Positions 11,140-23,655 of a DNA stretch of 64,000 bases are shown piece after piece. Within the stretch, counting starts at the first letter, position 1; each line of letters starts with the position of its first letter. The stretch covers positions 20,425,822 through 20,489,821 of the forward strand of contig CM019065.1 in assembly GCA_009667805.1 (NCBI GenBank), given 5' to 3'. The notes below the pieces were generated by a model. The model did not search any database. It was not told the origin of the DNA and saw only the letters and a list, made by a program, of their open reading frames with translations. The DNA is from Leptobrachium leishanense (taxonomy: Eukaryota; Chordata; Amphibia; Anura; Megophryidae). The position numbers were made by a program, and so were the translations under genes.

Positions 11140-11987
11140 CTGTTGACAAAGTAAAGCTGGGTATAAAATAAAATGATAAAAGTGATTCAACCTATTGAGT
11201 TGATCTGTCTGCCACCTTCATGTGTCAAGTCAAATGCAAGTAATGGCTAACAAAATGATAATATTAATGTTACCAGTAAATATTTTATATCCCCATAAAC
11301 ATTCATTACCTAAGAGTCAGTTTAATTTTCGTGTTTAGAGACCAACATAAAGGAGGAGCTTCCCCAACGTATTTCACAGGGTGATGTCCCATTATACACT
11401 TGGATGCATTCACCAACATTTATCTTATTCAGTCATTTCCTTTATTTTACCCTAACCCTAGCACTCAGAATTTTAAAACAGGAGGATTTGCCCATTACCA
11501 CCCTTGTGCTATGAATAAGATATGTGCACACATTTTCTAACAAATTAAGAGTTGTCTGAATTTTGGACAAATCATCTGAAACTCGAATCAACTAAAAGAC
11601 ACGTCAACAAATGCCATGAAAAATATATCTTCAGTAGCAATTTTCATTGGTGTTTGTGCATCCATTATTACAATTCACATTGTATTAAATTAAAATCAAA
11701 CTTATTGACCTCCATTCGTCCTCCACCCATGGCTATTAGGTTTGGGGTTAAATCAGAGAAGGTTGACTTTATATTTAACAATATACAGTTTTTAATTAAA
11801 TATGGACATTGTGCGGCTTCCCCGCCCTATCCATTTTCTCCTCTCTCTCCTTTTTCTCCCCTTAAGAGATGTGTTTTGTGCTTATGGGTATTAAACTTGA
11901 AAACTTTAACAGGATGAATGTAGCTTATGTTATTCGAAGTAGGTTATAGTTATGGATATATTGTACCTGTTGTATGTATGTGCTGCC
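11140..11987. other. Intron 2 of V2R gene A, paralogous part
   Basis: About 11140-11525 matches gene B intron 2 at 61641-62035, including a tract around ccctaaccctagcac at 11451-11465. The paralogy ends at 11525, exactly where an LTR enters gene B. The remainder to 11979 has no recognised feature; the 121-codon frame at 11552-11917 shows no protein motif. Confidence 0.6.
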
Positions 11988-12897
11988 CAGTGGCGTCACT
12001 AGGGTTGGTGTCACCCGGTGCGGTAACTCATGGTGTCACCCCCCCTAGTTTTACAGTTTATTTTTTTAACTGCTCTTACTCATAAATCAGTACTCCCATA
12101 TAACACTGAATGCTCATAATACATGGCACACATTACTGTGAGGTTTATTGCTGTGGAGCTCTGTAATATGCTCACACACAATTTTGAAGGCAGTGAAAGT
12201 CCCCATAGAGAAGTAATGGCTAATCTGTTCAGAGAACACCGAACAGCAGAGAAATGTCCTGATGTCTGGTGGTTTCATTCGGCAGGTTTATTCAGGCAAA
12301 CACCATTGGCTTCAATGTTAAAAATATTCCTGTTTTTATCCAATATCTAAGAAACCATTCATTCATTTAATCTGTAGTAGTCTCTGTAGTTATTGAATTT
12401 TTTTTTACTATCTTTTAGGCAATTTTTTAAAAAATATATATATTTTTTTCTAATAGTATTTTTTTTCTGCAACAGACCTTTTTATTATCATTCATAAGAC
12501 CTTATATGTTAATTCCAGACATTTTCGTTCAGTAGTTTTTTTTGAAAACAGCAGGCGACAGGTTTGTGGCTTATTCCCTGCACTTCAGGGACCCTGCAAT
12601 AAATTCACCGGGGAAATTTGATTCCCCGATGTGCGAGGAACAACTGAACACTGAAATGTCTGTGTCATTTCGGTGCTCTGTTTATCCCCTTTAGTGGTGG
12701 TTTTATTTCCGACCCCTGGAAAGTGCCAGCCTAGGCCTTGCCTACCCAGGACATACTTGAAAATGAGAGAAATATCAATGTATCCTTACTGGTAAATTAT
12801 TTTTGTGTAAAAAAAAATAATTGTTAGGGTGTCACCATAGTGGGTGGGGTTACCCGGTGTGGGCCGCACCACTCACCCCCCCCTTGTGACACCACTG
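11988..12897 (+). mobile_element. hAT-type MITE in intron 2 of gene A
   Basis: The element begins CAGTGGCGTCACTAGGG and ends CCCTTGTGACACCACTG, an imperfect inverted repeat. It is flanked on both sides by the exact 8-bp duplication gtgctgcc (11980-11987 and 12898-12905). No transposase is encoded. Its interior from about 12123 is similar to 18182-19000 in the element at 16656, so the two are relatives. Confidence 0.9.
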
Positions 12898-12967
12898 GTG
12901 CTGCCTTATACTCTTTAAATAAAGAATTATAAAAATAATGCACATTGTATTCCTGAATAAACCTTAC

Positions 12968-13259
12968 CTGGGGAAATTTGTAGATTCCTAGAACATAAGC
13001 CAAAATAACTGAATGCGTGGAGAATGTGGATCCTATTATGGAGCTGAGAGGAATACCTGAAGAACATCTGTAATTGGGGATATGTCTGTCAAGACCCGTA
13101 AAAATTTGTAAAGCTCCCTCCAGGTCATACTGAAGAAGTGCACACGTATCATATGCTCGAAGACCCAGGGTGATATTAGGAAGGATTTCAGCATTTTTAT
13201 TTATCTCGTCCACAGCAAATCGCACAGCTTGGAACAGCTGGAAACTCTCAAAGTGGAAC
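12968..13259 (-). CDS. V2R gene A, exon 2 (ligand-binding domain)
   Basis: This 292-bp exon follows a caacaag acceptor and ends AAA TTT CCC CAG before gtaagg. Its first base completes the codon left open by exon 1 (AC+G, threonine), after which the frame reads FHFESFQLF, then AVDEINKNAEILPNITLG and GSTFSTHSVILAYVLG, all typical of the first lobe of V2R and calcium-sensing-receptor-like ligand-binding domains. Exons 1 and 2 together make exactly 170 codons. The frame is uninterrupted. It ends phase 0 and joins exon 3 (KFPQ then ISHHS), the usual V2R junction. Confidence 0.9.
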
Positions 13260-14142
13260 CTTGTTGAAGACACAGTTAAACGTCACATGGCTCGTACATA
13301 GACTGACCCCAACGCTTTTATTTCAATTACTTCAGAAATTCTAACATTTGAATGGAAATTCCTCTTTTCACGTGATTCTATTAATTTTAAAGTAGATTCA
13401 CCTCCTTGTAATTTGTTTTGAATTTTTAATAATTGTCAATATACTGCTTATAGCTATTCCTCAAGCTTCTCCGCTTTTATTGGAGAGCAGGAAACAAAAT
13501 CGCTGATTCTGATTGGCTTCTGACACCTGCTGACCTTTCTTGATCTTCAACTCACAGTTGAGAAATTGGCTGTGTTGATGTGGTCAACTTAAAAACAAGT
13601 TCAAAATGGCCGCCTCAACACTGCCAGATCTCTAAGAGTAATTACAACAAAAGAAATCATAGCTTGGTTTGGAGAAATAACATTGATCTGTTGTGAATGG
13701 AATCTTTTTTCCACAAGAAAAACAGATTTTTCATATCTGAGTTTGCTCTCTGGTCATGTCGCTTCTTCTCTGTCACCCCATGTCCCCACTGCTAGCAGCT
13801 ATGGGGTGTTTGACCTCCTCCACTTTAAATCTTTACTCGCCTTCCATGAGGGGCGTATATTGTACGAACTGAAAAATACGAGCCACCTGTGCCCATGTCT
13901 ATAAGATACTGCAATATTTATATATCTGATGTTTAGTATTTAAAGTATTTTCCACATTTAAGATTATGAGTGAAAAATGTAAGAAACATATTCAAGAGCG
14001 CAAAAGAACTAAATAGTGACAAATACTGTGATGTGAAAAGTAATACAGTAAAACTCTAGCTAAATAATCCGTACGATTTCTTAGTTTAAATTTAAAGTCA
14101 GAGCAGAGTAAGATTCTTAGAAATAAATAGATAATACAGTAT
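13260..14142. other. Intron 1 of gene A, proximal part; no feature recognised
   Basis: AT-rich intronic DNA. The small open frame at 13683-13904 has no recognisable motif. Sequence typical of the CAGGGTTATTC-type MITEs begins near 14143. Confidence 0.5.
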
Positions 14143-14476
14143 ATAAGGGGTTATTCAAAGAGAGCTGAATTTCTCACCGAGTTTCACCATACCGTGCAAT
14201 TTCGTGTCAGTTTGGCTATTCGGAAAGCTTCCAAATTGCCACTGAAATACGGTGCAATTCGCCTCACATCGCTGCAATTCGGATTCAGTGAAATTTCCTC
14301 GAGAGACGTAATGGTTAATGTATTCAGAGAATGCCAAACAGCAACAAAAAGCTGGTGAAATGCTCTGATTTCCGTTGCTTTTGTTCGACAGGTTTAAACA
14401 GGCGAATCCCACACAGGGTTATTCAGAGAGCATCGAAATATCACCGGCGTTTCAGTGCTCTCCTGTTCCTCGCACT

Positions 14477-15671
14477 TTAACCCTTTCACTGCTGAGCCAT
14501 TTCACCGCTGTGTGCTGAGCTCATTTTTGCCGCTTTCGCTCATCATGTTTAAACGCGATTTGAAGTCACATTTTCTTAAATGACCCAGACATATTCTATA
14601 TCGTTCTTTCCGGCAGACTCCGCAGATTCATAATATATAATTTTTATATGCATACGTCATGTCCTGCCTGTATATTATGACAACAAATACAATAAAAATT
14701 GAATTTTTAATTATCTGCAGTGTGTAAAGTGTTTTTTTTCACATTTTATCACATGAGCGTTTGTGGTTATGTTTTCTATGGGGTGCGATTGTACAAAAAT
14801 TAGAAATGAGGACTTGTTACATTTTGAGGGGGGAATTACGTGATTTTTAGCAAACGCACCCCATAGAAAAAATCATTAATGCAGCATCATTGTTCACATA
14901 ATAATTGAAATGTGAACAATATTGCTGCATTAATAAAAACAACACACAAAAAAAAAAAAATTTATTATTATTATTTTTTAAATTTATTTATTATTTTTAT
15001 AATTTTGTTAATTTGTATATTACTTTGTACCTAGTCATGTTGCATATCATTCGAAAGCCATGCTCAGGCCTTTCAAATGACACCCTCCATGACCCCCTAG
15101 CTGCTTGGAGATATCGGGGTTCACAGGAACCCCCTATCTCCACCAGGGGATTTCCTTGGGAAATCCCCGGGCAGCTAGGGGTTCCCCAGCTATCTGACAT
15201 CATCGCTATGCGTGATGACGTCAGGCAGCAAGGGGGAACCGGGGGTGGAGCCGCCATCCAAGATGGCGGCCCCCACCGGAGCTAGGCTGCACTTCGGCTC
15301 CACAAGGCGCTGAAGTGCGACCCGGCGCTTGAGGGGTTAAAGCCAGGCACCGCTTAAAAGGGGAGACTCTCCCCTTTTAAGCAGTGCCTGGCTTTTGGCG
15401 CTGCTCCTTCCCGATTGGGAGGGAGAGGGATCCGAATGGATCCCCCCTCCCTTCCAGGCTATCTCCCGCGTGATGACGTCATTTACGTCGGGAGGAGCTT
15501 GACGTCAGCGTCTAAGGATGCTGAAGTCAGAACCCCGCAGGACCCCGGACAGAGAGGTGAGTATCTCCGCCGGGGGTCCCGCACAGCTGATGACGTGTGG
15601 GGCACGTCCTCAGCATGTAACGTGCATCAATGAGGACGTGTCCTACACGTCATCAGCAGTGAAGGGGTTAA
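14477..15671 (+). mobile_element. TTAA-type MITE (piggyBac-like), copy 2
   Basis: It begins TTAACCCTTTCACTGCTGAG and ends CAGCAGTGAAGGGGTTAA, giving inverted ends inside TTAA duplications. The interior repeats the family features: a gacccagacatatt block, a T-rich middle and the internal palindrome with gggagatcggggtt-like arms at about 15088-15185. No protein is encoded. Confidence 0.8.
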
Positions 15672-16267
15672 GGAGTCAAATTCGCCGACCCTGCAGTGAA
15701 ATCAGCATTGGTCGAAGTGAAGAGAATGAGCTGCGGAAGACATCCGAAAAACCGCGGCATTGATAAAAAAAAACAACGAATGCATCTGAAAAAAAAAGCC
15801 GACCTGCCGACTTTCACCACCCTTCGGCAAGCTCATTTCACCGACCCTGCAGTTAATTCAGCAATTACCGCAGGGTCCCCGAAGTGCGCCTTTCCAACAA
15901 ACGGCACCGATCAAACTGACGACGATCCACTGAACGCCGATGATAGACCGCCAAATACAACCGACGATCCGCCAAATACCGCAGCACTGCCTGCCGAACG
16001 CCAATGATCAGATGTCAAATGCCAAGAAAAAAGCTGATCAGCTGCTGAAATAGAGTAGAAAAATAAAAATACAAAAACTAAATTTTTCAAAAGCGTTTAA
16101 AACAAACCAAAAAAAAAGCATGGAAATGATAAATATGAATAATAATAAAAAGGTCTGTTACAGAATAAAAAAAAAGCTATTTAAAAAAAAAACGGAATAA
16201 AAAAAAACCAAGAAAAATGTGTAATAAAATTCTTAAAAATAGATTAATTAAAAGACGTTTTGCTGCA

Positions 16268-16620
16268 AATTTATTTATTTATTTATTTATTTATAAAGGA
16301 TTTTACCAGGAAACAAGCAAACTATTGTGTACCTTCCTCCTGGGTTCATGATTAGGCTTAATTGCCCTCTGCACCTTGCACACAAGTCTGTCCTCTGAGG
16401 GATCCAAACATCTCGTGTAAAGGGCAGTGCAGTCCTAATTAGGCCTCAGCAGTTGGTTAACCCTATAGGAGAAAAGGGAGTCCTCCATCTGCCGGCTGAT
16501 AAACCTACCCCTAATCACACTGTCACAGGAGATACAAAAGGAAACCATAGTGCAATATTCTAATCAAGTTGATATCAATTAATGAAAGATAATACAGTTT
16601 TACTCACATCTTCTGTATCC
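16268..16620 (-). repeat. Retroelement 3' tail in minus orientation, with (TTTA)n
   Basis: A run of about seven ttta units is followed by aaaggattttaccaggaa. Read on the minus strand this is the tail cctggtaaaatcctttataa followed by ataaataaata, the same tail that occurs in plus orientation near 20500. The full element was not identified. Confidence 0.5.
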
Positions 16621-16655
16621 CACATGAAAAACTGCATGAAACTAGTGGTGAGACA

Positions 16656-19033
16656 CAGTGGTGTATTTAGGTTTTGTGCTGCCCTAGGCCTAACTAAACT
16701 CGTGCACCCCCTAATTTAAATTTGAGGCACCCCTTCCTGTCAAGGCCACACCTCTTCCTGGTTAATCCCCACCCTTCCTCTTTAAGCTCCACCTTTTCCT
16801 CTTAGAGCTCCACCTTTTCCTCTCTTTATATTAAAAGTGGATACCAAGTGCCTACTTGTATATTTTGTATATCATTTCAAATGTATCTATTGAGAAATAA
16901 AATTATGAAATGTTTAAATTCAAGCATTTTTACAAAGAACAGCCACGCATGTCAAGTATACTGGAACACAGCCTCTCTAATTGGTTGAACAATAAAATCC
17001 ACAGAAACGTGCACTGCATATGAATGTATCATAGAGCTGTACAGCAATAAAACTCACAGTAATGTGCAGTGTGTATGAGTGTATCCCAGAGCTCCAGGGC
17101 AATAAAACTCACAGTACTATGCAGTGTGTATCACAGAACCCACAGCAATAAAACTCCCAGCAATGCAATGTTTGGTGTGTGTCAGCGTATCAGAATCCAC
17201 AGCAATAAAACTCCCAGCAATGCAATGTGTGGTGTGTATGAGTGCATCAGAATCCACTGCAATAAAACTCCCAGCAATGCAATGTGTGGTGTGTGTCAGC
17301 GTATCAGAATCCACAGCAATAAAACTCCCAGCAATGCAATGTGTGGTGTGTATGAGTGCATCAGAATCCACTGCAATAAAACTCCTAGCAAACCGAGTGT
17401 ATATGAGCACACAGCAATTATTTATTCTACATTTACCGGCCTCTGTCCGCGGTAGGGCTGTGTGCAGAGTCAGCAGGGACTGTGTACAGACTCAGCAGGA
17501 GGTCCCTCCAGGCCACGTTAGGATCACGGCTGTGCCTGTGCGTGGAGCCATCTTGTCAGCAGTGGGGTGCCACTGCCAGAGGGTGCACCTTGGCTTTGAT
17601 TCCCTTCCTGGTGGGTGTTCAGTCCAGAATAGAGTGACAGTCCATGTTAACGAAAGGGCGGGCAGCTGCGTGCATGCGTGTCACGTGGTTCAGCCAGTCA
17701 GGTGGTACTGAGACTCAGTACCACCTGACTGGCCGGACCAAGTGTGACCTGCACGCAAGCAGCCTCACCAGGAGCCAGGCAGCTCAATGACAAATTTCTA
17801 TCACTGCAGTGCTGGTTAAGGAAAGGTCCACTTTAAACAGCAGTAAGCAGACAGGGCTTCATATTCTGCTGATAAACCCCCCCCCTTTACCTGCCGTTTA
17901 CTGTCATCTTCTCTCTGGACACAAATCACATCCCCCTCCCCTCTCCTAGAGCTGCTGCGAGGCAGGGGAGGAGCTATGGAGGGAGGAGAGGGGGATTTTT
18001 ATTCTATTCGATTTTATTCCGTATGCAAACGCCATGCTCCGCTGCTCGTTGTTTGAGAACACAGCTCAAAGCTGACACACAGTGACAGTGGCACCTCCTA
18101 GTACCCCCTAATGACACCCCAATAATCACTGGTACCTGGGGCAGCCCGCCCTCCACCACTCCTCTAAGTACACCACTGCTCTGGTGATATGCTCACACAC
18201 AAGTTTGGCGAACTGCCAGCAAGTACGGTACTGTTTGAAGTCATTGCAAATCCCCATAGAGAAGTAATGGTTAATCTATTCAGAGAACACCAAACAGCAG
18301 AGAAATGTCAGTGAAATCCCCTGATGTTCGGTGGTTTCAATCAGCAGGTTTATTCAGGCGAACCCCATAGGTTTCAATGTTAAAAATATTCCCGTTTTTT
18401 ATGCAATATCTAATAAACCATTTATTATTTTAATCTGCAGTAAAAAGTCTTTATTTATTTATTGATTTTTTTTGTACCTTTTAGTGATTTTTCAGAATTT
18501 TTTGGGCTAAATTCCACCCCCTTTTTTTTAATAGCGGTTCTTCTTTTTCTGTAACAGAACTTTTTATTATCAATCATAGGATCTTATATGTAAATTCCAG
18601 ACATTTTCGTTCAGTAGTTCTTTTGAAAACAGCAGGCCATGGGTTTGCGGTGGCAGCATACAGCGGCCGACTCCATGCACTTTAGGGACCCTGCGGTGAA
18701 TGGTGAATTCACTGCAGGGTGGGGAAATTTTATTCCCCGAAGTGCAGGGAACTACAGAACACCAAAATGTTGGCGTCATTTCGGTGCTCTGTGAGTAACC
18801 CAATTAGTGGTGAGGTTTTTTGTTGCCCCCTGGAAAGTGAAAGCCTAGGCCTTGCCTACCCAGGACATACTTGAAAATTAGTGACATATCAATGTTTCCG
18901 TCCTGGTAAAATAGTTTTCAAAAGTAAAAAAAATTTTTTTTTTTTTTTTGTTAGGGGTGGGGCCACCCAGCGGGCCGCCGCCCCTGGAAAGTGCCGCCTG
19001 GGCCTTGTTGGCCTAGGCCAAAATACACCAGTG
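16656..19033 (+). mobile_element. hAT-like element, 2.4 kb, non-autonomous
   Basis: It begins CAGTGGTGTATTTAGG and ends aaaatacaccagtg. An exact 8-bp duplication (gtgagaca) flanks it at 16648-16655 and 19034-19041. Inside are the 57-bp tandem repeat at 17020-17410 and, at about 18178, an internal end-like motif (taagtacaccactg), so it may be a composite of two related elements. The open frames at 17124-17711 follow the 57-bp repeat; no transposase is seen. Confidence 0.8.
17020..17410. repeat. 57-bp tandem repeat, about 6-7 copies
   Basis: The unit contains cacagcaataaaactcccag and tgtgtatgagtg segments. It is 57 bp, so it reads as a 19-residue repeat on both strands. A homologous array lies at 48955-49265, and a single inverted copy lies at about 12125-12180. 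Confidence 0.85.
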
Positions 19034-19200
19034 GTGAGACAGACAGACGGACATCTGGCGCTATTTATGTATTTAGCTCTCTGAGCCATGATTTATATCT
19101 TCTGGGTTATTTTTTCAGCATTTAGTGGTTGGAATCTCTGTCTCTCTTTTCAGTTTTGAGGAGCATTAGGAAGGAAGATTGAGCTCAGGTTACAGTGTTC

Positions 19201-19423
19201 ACTGCCGGGAAAAGCTACTCAGGGTTATTCAGAGAGCGTGAAAAGCAGGAGAATGACTGGAGAATGACTGGAGAATAAAAAATTCTAGGTGAAAATAGCC
19301 AATTTGGAAAGTGAGATGAAAGGGAGAATTGTTCTGGTTTGGCTATTTTGACCTAGAATTTTTCATTCTCCAGTCATTCTCCTTTCATTCTCCTGCTTTT
19401 CACGCTCTCTGAATAACCGTGAC
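19201..19423. mobile_element. Short fold-back MITE
   Basis: The left arm cagggttattcagagagcgt is followed by gaaaagcaggagaatgactg; the right arm is its inverse, ending gctctctgaataaccgtg. The element is almost entirely palindromic, with arms of about 100 bp. The same fold-back family forms the outer element at 24747-25884. Confidence 0.8.
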
Positions 19424-19959
19424 TGAATTGATCTGACAATTATTCAATAACCCGCCAATAATATCTGAAAAATCGGATTGATTCGAAACACTACAGAAAA
19501 AACGCTGAACGCGCCTGACGATCTGCCACAAAAAAGCGCCAACCAGCCGCCAAAAAAAGTCGATAAACCCCCCCACCAAAACAACTCAGTTACTTTAAAA
19601 CTGCTTGCAAAAAATCCTACTGCACAAAATGCCTGAAAATAAAATCTGGGGTACTATGAATAATGATAAAAAAGCTTTGTTTTTAAAAAAATATGTATTA
19701 AAAAATAAATTCAGAAAAATCCTAGAAAAAAGAGACTTTTTCCTGCAAATTAAAAGAATAAATGGTTTATTAGATATTGGTTAAAACATAAATATTTTTA
19801 ACATTAAAACCTTTGTGATTTGCCTGATCACACCTTCCAAATGAAACCACTGAACATCAGGAACTTTCACTGACATTTCTCTGCTGTTCGGTGTCTGTGA
19901 ATAGATTAACCATTGCTTCTCTATGGGGATTTCACTGCTGTCGAACAGGCACCATATTC

Positions 19960-20530
19960 CGCTGGCAACTCGCCAACCTCATTCTATTTCCACGGCATAC
20001 TCATCACAGAATCACCTCCATCTCTCCCCTCTACTGCCCCAACCCACCCTCCCCATCCACCTGCCCACCCAGGGCCAGTCCCTAATTTCAGCTCCCCTTT
20101 CCAGCTGTCTCCACTTCTCTCACTAATTACTCTTACTAAGCCCAAAAATCTGGTCCTTTTCATGCAATCCCTATGATATTCTACTGGCAACCAGTTTCAC
20201 CTTCCTTATGCTCCCATTTGTTTCAGTTACCCTAGTTCCTTAGAGTGTAAGCTCATGGCACGTCTGCCTGAGCTCTTGGTTTTAAAGTGATGTATTACCC
20301 AGACAGTTATCCTATGACCAGGGTTGTATGTCCTCTTGTATCATCTAAGTCTGCTGTTTGTGCTTCCCCATTGTAAAGCGCTACGGAATCTGGTGGCGCT
20401 GTATAAGTACTTGTAACTGTAACTTTGTATTTCTGTAACAACTGTAACAATTCAATGTTCTTGAATCCAGGATATACTTGAAAACGAGAGAAATCTCAAT
20501 GTATCCTTCCTGCTAAAATACTTTATAAAT
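19960..20530 (+). repeat. LINE 3'-end fragments
   Basis: From about 19960 to 20420 the strand is C-rich and ends in attgtaaagcgctacggaat and ggcgctgtataagta, the tail seen in full at 52300-52335 after an L2-like reverse transcriptase. From 20470 to 20540 lies a second tail, gagaaatctcaatgtatcct tcctgctaaaatactttata, followed by aataaataaa. Confidence 0.55.
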
Positions 20531-20725
20531 AAATAAATAAAATATTTGGTGATTTGCCAGGCTTTGAAGAGCTGAATAGCCCTGAAATTGTACTGTACGG
20601 AGAAATTCACTGCTCGGTGCAATTTCGGGCCAGTTCGGCTCTCTTTGAATAAACCCTATAGTAACTAAATTCTTTCACATCACAAAGTAAAATGTCATTT
20701 ATAGCATCATTATAAATCCCCTTAC

Positions 20726-20943
20726 GTTGCACATTTGATCCTTGGTGGCTTCTCATTGAAGAGGGCCTTTTGATAGACATATGCAAAATGTATTGGTAGC
20801 AGCACTCCTATCATGATATCTCCAGGTTGTGTCATTCCATTGGGCTCCGTGATGGGCAGCCTGCATCGCTGATCCTCGGAGTAAAACACTGGAATGAGGA
20901 GGAACAGAATCAGGTGCCAGACTGTCTTATACATAGAAGACAT
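20726..20943 (-). CDS. V2R gene A, exon 1 (start codon, signal peptide)
   Basis: The ATG at 20943-20941 has a favourable context (CCACCATG). The exon encodes a hydrophobic signal sequence (WHLILFLLIPVF, residues 9-20), then the V2R-typical N-terminus with CRLP and a GDIMIGVLLPIHF block, and ends ...KCA plus two bases (AC) before a gtaagg donor. The length of 218 bp leaves phase 2, which exon 2 completes exactly. Upstream on the minus strand, ctctctcattttag lies 7 bp before the ATG and looks like an acceptor, so a non-coding 5' exon is possible. No stop interrupts it. The intron to exon 2 is about 7.5 kb, filled with MITEs. Confidence 0.88.
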
Positions 20944-21486
20944 GGTGGATCTAAAATGAGAGAGACGGAGATAGAATAATTAAATCATCTTGTATCATAA
21001 AGGGACTTTTATCACAATCACAAAAATAAAATTATGGTTTTTATAGCAAGTGTGAATCAAAGCCGCCTGAAAGTCGCTGAGCGATTCATCAATAAATGCG
21101 TCACTTTTTCTGTATGTTGGATTTATATTCTTCTATTAAAAAAATGGTGATTCCACTGGTTTGCTATGGATCTATGTTACTGATTCTTCTGCGTATCTAC
21201 TGAATGGCCGGATATCATCCAGTCTCTATTACACAGGTTTAAAATCCACTTTCACGTGAAATAAAAGGGTGAATTAAGAATATAACATCTCCCATAATAT
21301 AGAAAAGTACAGCGGAAACCCCAAATCTGATGATGTTCAAAGGCATATAAACACCGATCAGCACGCTTTCTCAACCTTGAGATAAACCTCTTTAACATCG
21401 TGACCCAAGTCATTTTAACAGTAAAATCTGTGTCAAAAAATCCTCAGTCCACTGCTGCACAAAGTAAAAGGGCACCTTGAAGCCCT

Positions 21487-21640
21487 AACAAATTAATATG
21501 GATCCACAAAATAACAATGGCACAATTTTGTATATAATTCAATAGATTGTACCACATATATTGGGCACCCAGATACAGTTGGGTCACCAGTTCTGCATCC
21601 CACTTTCACTCTGTTCTGGAATAAAGGTATAAAGAGAAAA
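21487..21640. repeat. Left arm of an inverted duplication
   Basis: This sequence, containing gtaccacatatattgggcac and ttgggtcaccag, recurs inverted at about 23656-23801. The arms flank the MITE at 21653-23646 immediately upstream of gene A. Confidence 0.85.
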
Positions 21641-21652
21641 AAACATAGTACA

Positions 21653-23646
21653 CAGGGTTATCCAAAGAGATCCGAATTGCTTGAGAAAGGTAACCGAACG
21701 CGAAAATCAGCGTTCAGTTACCTTTCCTGGCCATTCGGCTATCCAGAGAGCAGGCAATTCGCCAAATCCTAGCGAATTGCCTGAACATACGGTGCCTGTT
21801 CGGTGCCTGTTCGAGGGCAGTGAAAACCCCATGAAAAGCACTGCTTCGGCTATTCAGAGAACACAAACCAGCAGTGAAAGGTTTCTGAAATGCCCTGCCA
21901 TTCGGTGGTTTAATTCGGCAAATTTATTCAGGAGAATCCCATAGGCTTCAATGTTCAAAAAATATTCCCGTTTTAATTCAATATCTAATAAACCGTTCAT
22001 TATAAAATTCTGCAGTAAAGAGTCTCTTTATTTATAGATTTTTTTAGGATATTTTAAGCATTTTCCATATTTTTTTCTTTTCTTTTAAAAGTCCGATTTT
22101 TTTTTTAATATTTTCTTAACCCTTTCGCTGCTGAGGCTTTTCACACCTCTGTGCTGAGGTCATTTTTACCGATTTTGCTCATCATGTTTAAACGTGTTTT
22201 GAAGGCTTATTTTAGTATATGACCCAGACATATTATATATCGTTCTTTCCGTCAGACTCGGCAGATTCATAATATATCATTATTATATGTATACGTCATG
22301 TCCTGTCTGTATATTGTAACAAAAAATGCAATAAAATATGAATTTTCAATAATTTACAACGTGTAAAGTGTTTTTTTTCACATTTTAACATGCGAGCAAT
22401 TGCGGTTATATTTTGTATGGGGTGCGCTTGTTAAAAAATTAGAGATGGGGTCTCGTTACATTTTTTTTGGGGAAAATTACACGATTTTTAACAAACGCAC
22501 CGCATACAAAAATCGTTAGTGCAGCATCATTGTTCACATTATAATTGAAATGGGAACAATATTGCTGCAGTAACGAACCAAAAAAAAAAAAAAAAACTTG
22601 TTTATTTTTTTTTACATTTTTTTTTTAAATATATATATATATTTTTTTTATTTATTTATTTTTTTAAAAAACTTTTTTCATACTCGTGTTTGGTATCGTT
22701 GGAACGGCCATGCTCTGGCCGATCCAGCATTATAAAACATTAACCCCTAACTGCCACGTATCGGGAGATAGGGGGTTCATTGGAACCCCCTATCTCCACC
22801 ATTGTTGGCAGTTAGGGGTTAACTCCAGGACTGGCGTCATCGTGCTATCCAAACGGTGCCTGGATTAACCACCACAATGCCGGCGATCGGGAGGGGGAGA
22901 GGGCCGAAGGACCTCCCCCCTCCCTTTCAGGTGCCTCCTCCGCACATGTGGGGGGGCGCCTGAATTAGATGTCATCACGCCGCCGCGATGACATCTAATT
23001 AGCCCGGCAGTGGTTCCGGGTGCTGGGCTGACATCGAGGATGTCAGCCCGCACCGGGGGGCACAGCGATCGGCCGGAACCCGGCCGATTGCTGGCCCCAA
23101 AGGGAGGACGCGCTTAGCGCGTCCTCCGCAAGGAACGTTACCTGCGGGTGGACGCGCTGAGCGCGTCCTCCACAGCGAAGGGGTTAAAGTTTTCTTCTTT
23201 TTTCTGTAACAGCCCTTTTTATTATCATTCCTTGGACCTCATATGTAAATTTCAGACATTTTCGCTCAGTAGTTTTTTGCAAACAGCGTTTCACTTTTCA
23301 ATCAATCATACAAACTGTTTTCCTAATTTATTCACTTCACTTTGTCTGCGGTCTCGGCTTTCTCCGGCGGCTTCGCTGCTTGTGATCGGCTCCTGCTCGG
23401 GTTTTTCCGTGGTTTTCGGCAGGTTAATCCAGATGTTTTTGTGGGTTTTCGGCATGCATTCGCCGGGTTTTGCGGTTAGTTTTCGTCGGGTTTGCGGCAG
23501 CTTTTCCCTGCAATTCGGGGACCCTGTGGTGTTTGCTGAATACACCACAGGGTCGCCGAAATGGGATCGGCAAAAGGAACCGAATTGAAGAGAGCTTAAA
23601 GTCACCGAACGTGCGGTGACTTTTCGAATCTCTTTGAATTACCCTG
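21653..23646. mobile_element. MITE with CAGGGTTATCCAAAGAGA ends, interrupted
   Basis: It starts cagggttatccaaagagatc and ends with the inverse (gaatctctttgaattaccctg). The interior resembles the 18200-18440 segment of other MITEs in the window. It is interrupted by a TTAA-type MITE at 22116-23187. No clear 8-bp duplication was found, and a TA duplication is possible. No protein is supported. Confidence 0.65.
22116..23187 (+). mobile_element. TTAA-type MITE (piggyBac-like), copy 3, complete
   Basis: This is the best-preserved copy: TTAACCCTTTCGCTGCTGAG at the left, CACAGCGAAGGGGTTAA at the right, 1072 bp. It holds the internal palindrome at about 22740-22821 and the GC-rich right half with gatgtcatcacgccgccgcg and the gcgctgagcgcgtcctcc repeat. 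It has no coding capacity beyond short frames. Confidence 0.85.
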
Positions 23647-23655
23647 TATGATTAT

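Larger units (their letters stand above)
14143..20660. mobile_element. Nested MITE complex filling intron 1 of gene A
   Basis: The left edge reads tataaggggttattcaaaga and the right edge near 20625-20660 reads the inverse (ctctttgaataaaccctata), so the whole block looks like one MITE of the ggttattcaaagagagc type that later received insertions: a TTAA element (14477), a hAT element (16656), a fold-back MITE (19201) and LINE 3' fragments (16270 and 19960-20530). The arm at about 19800-19960 is inverted relative to 18200-18440. The exact outer boundary and order are inference. Confidence 0.45.

Noticed and set aside
23148..23605. ORFs of 146 and 99 codons on opposite strands
   Set aside because: They span the end of a MITE and its neighbour; no motif, and both strands open at once.
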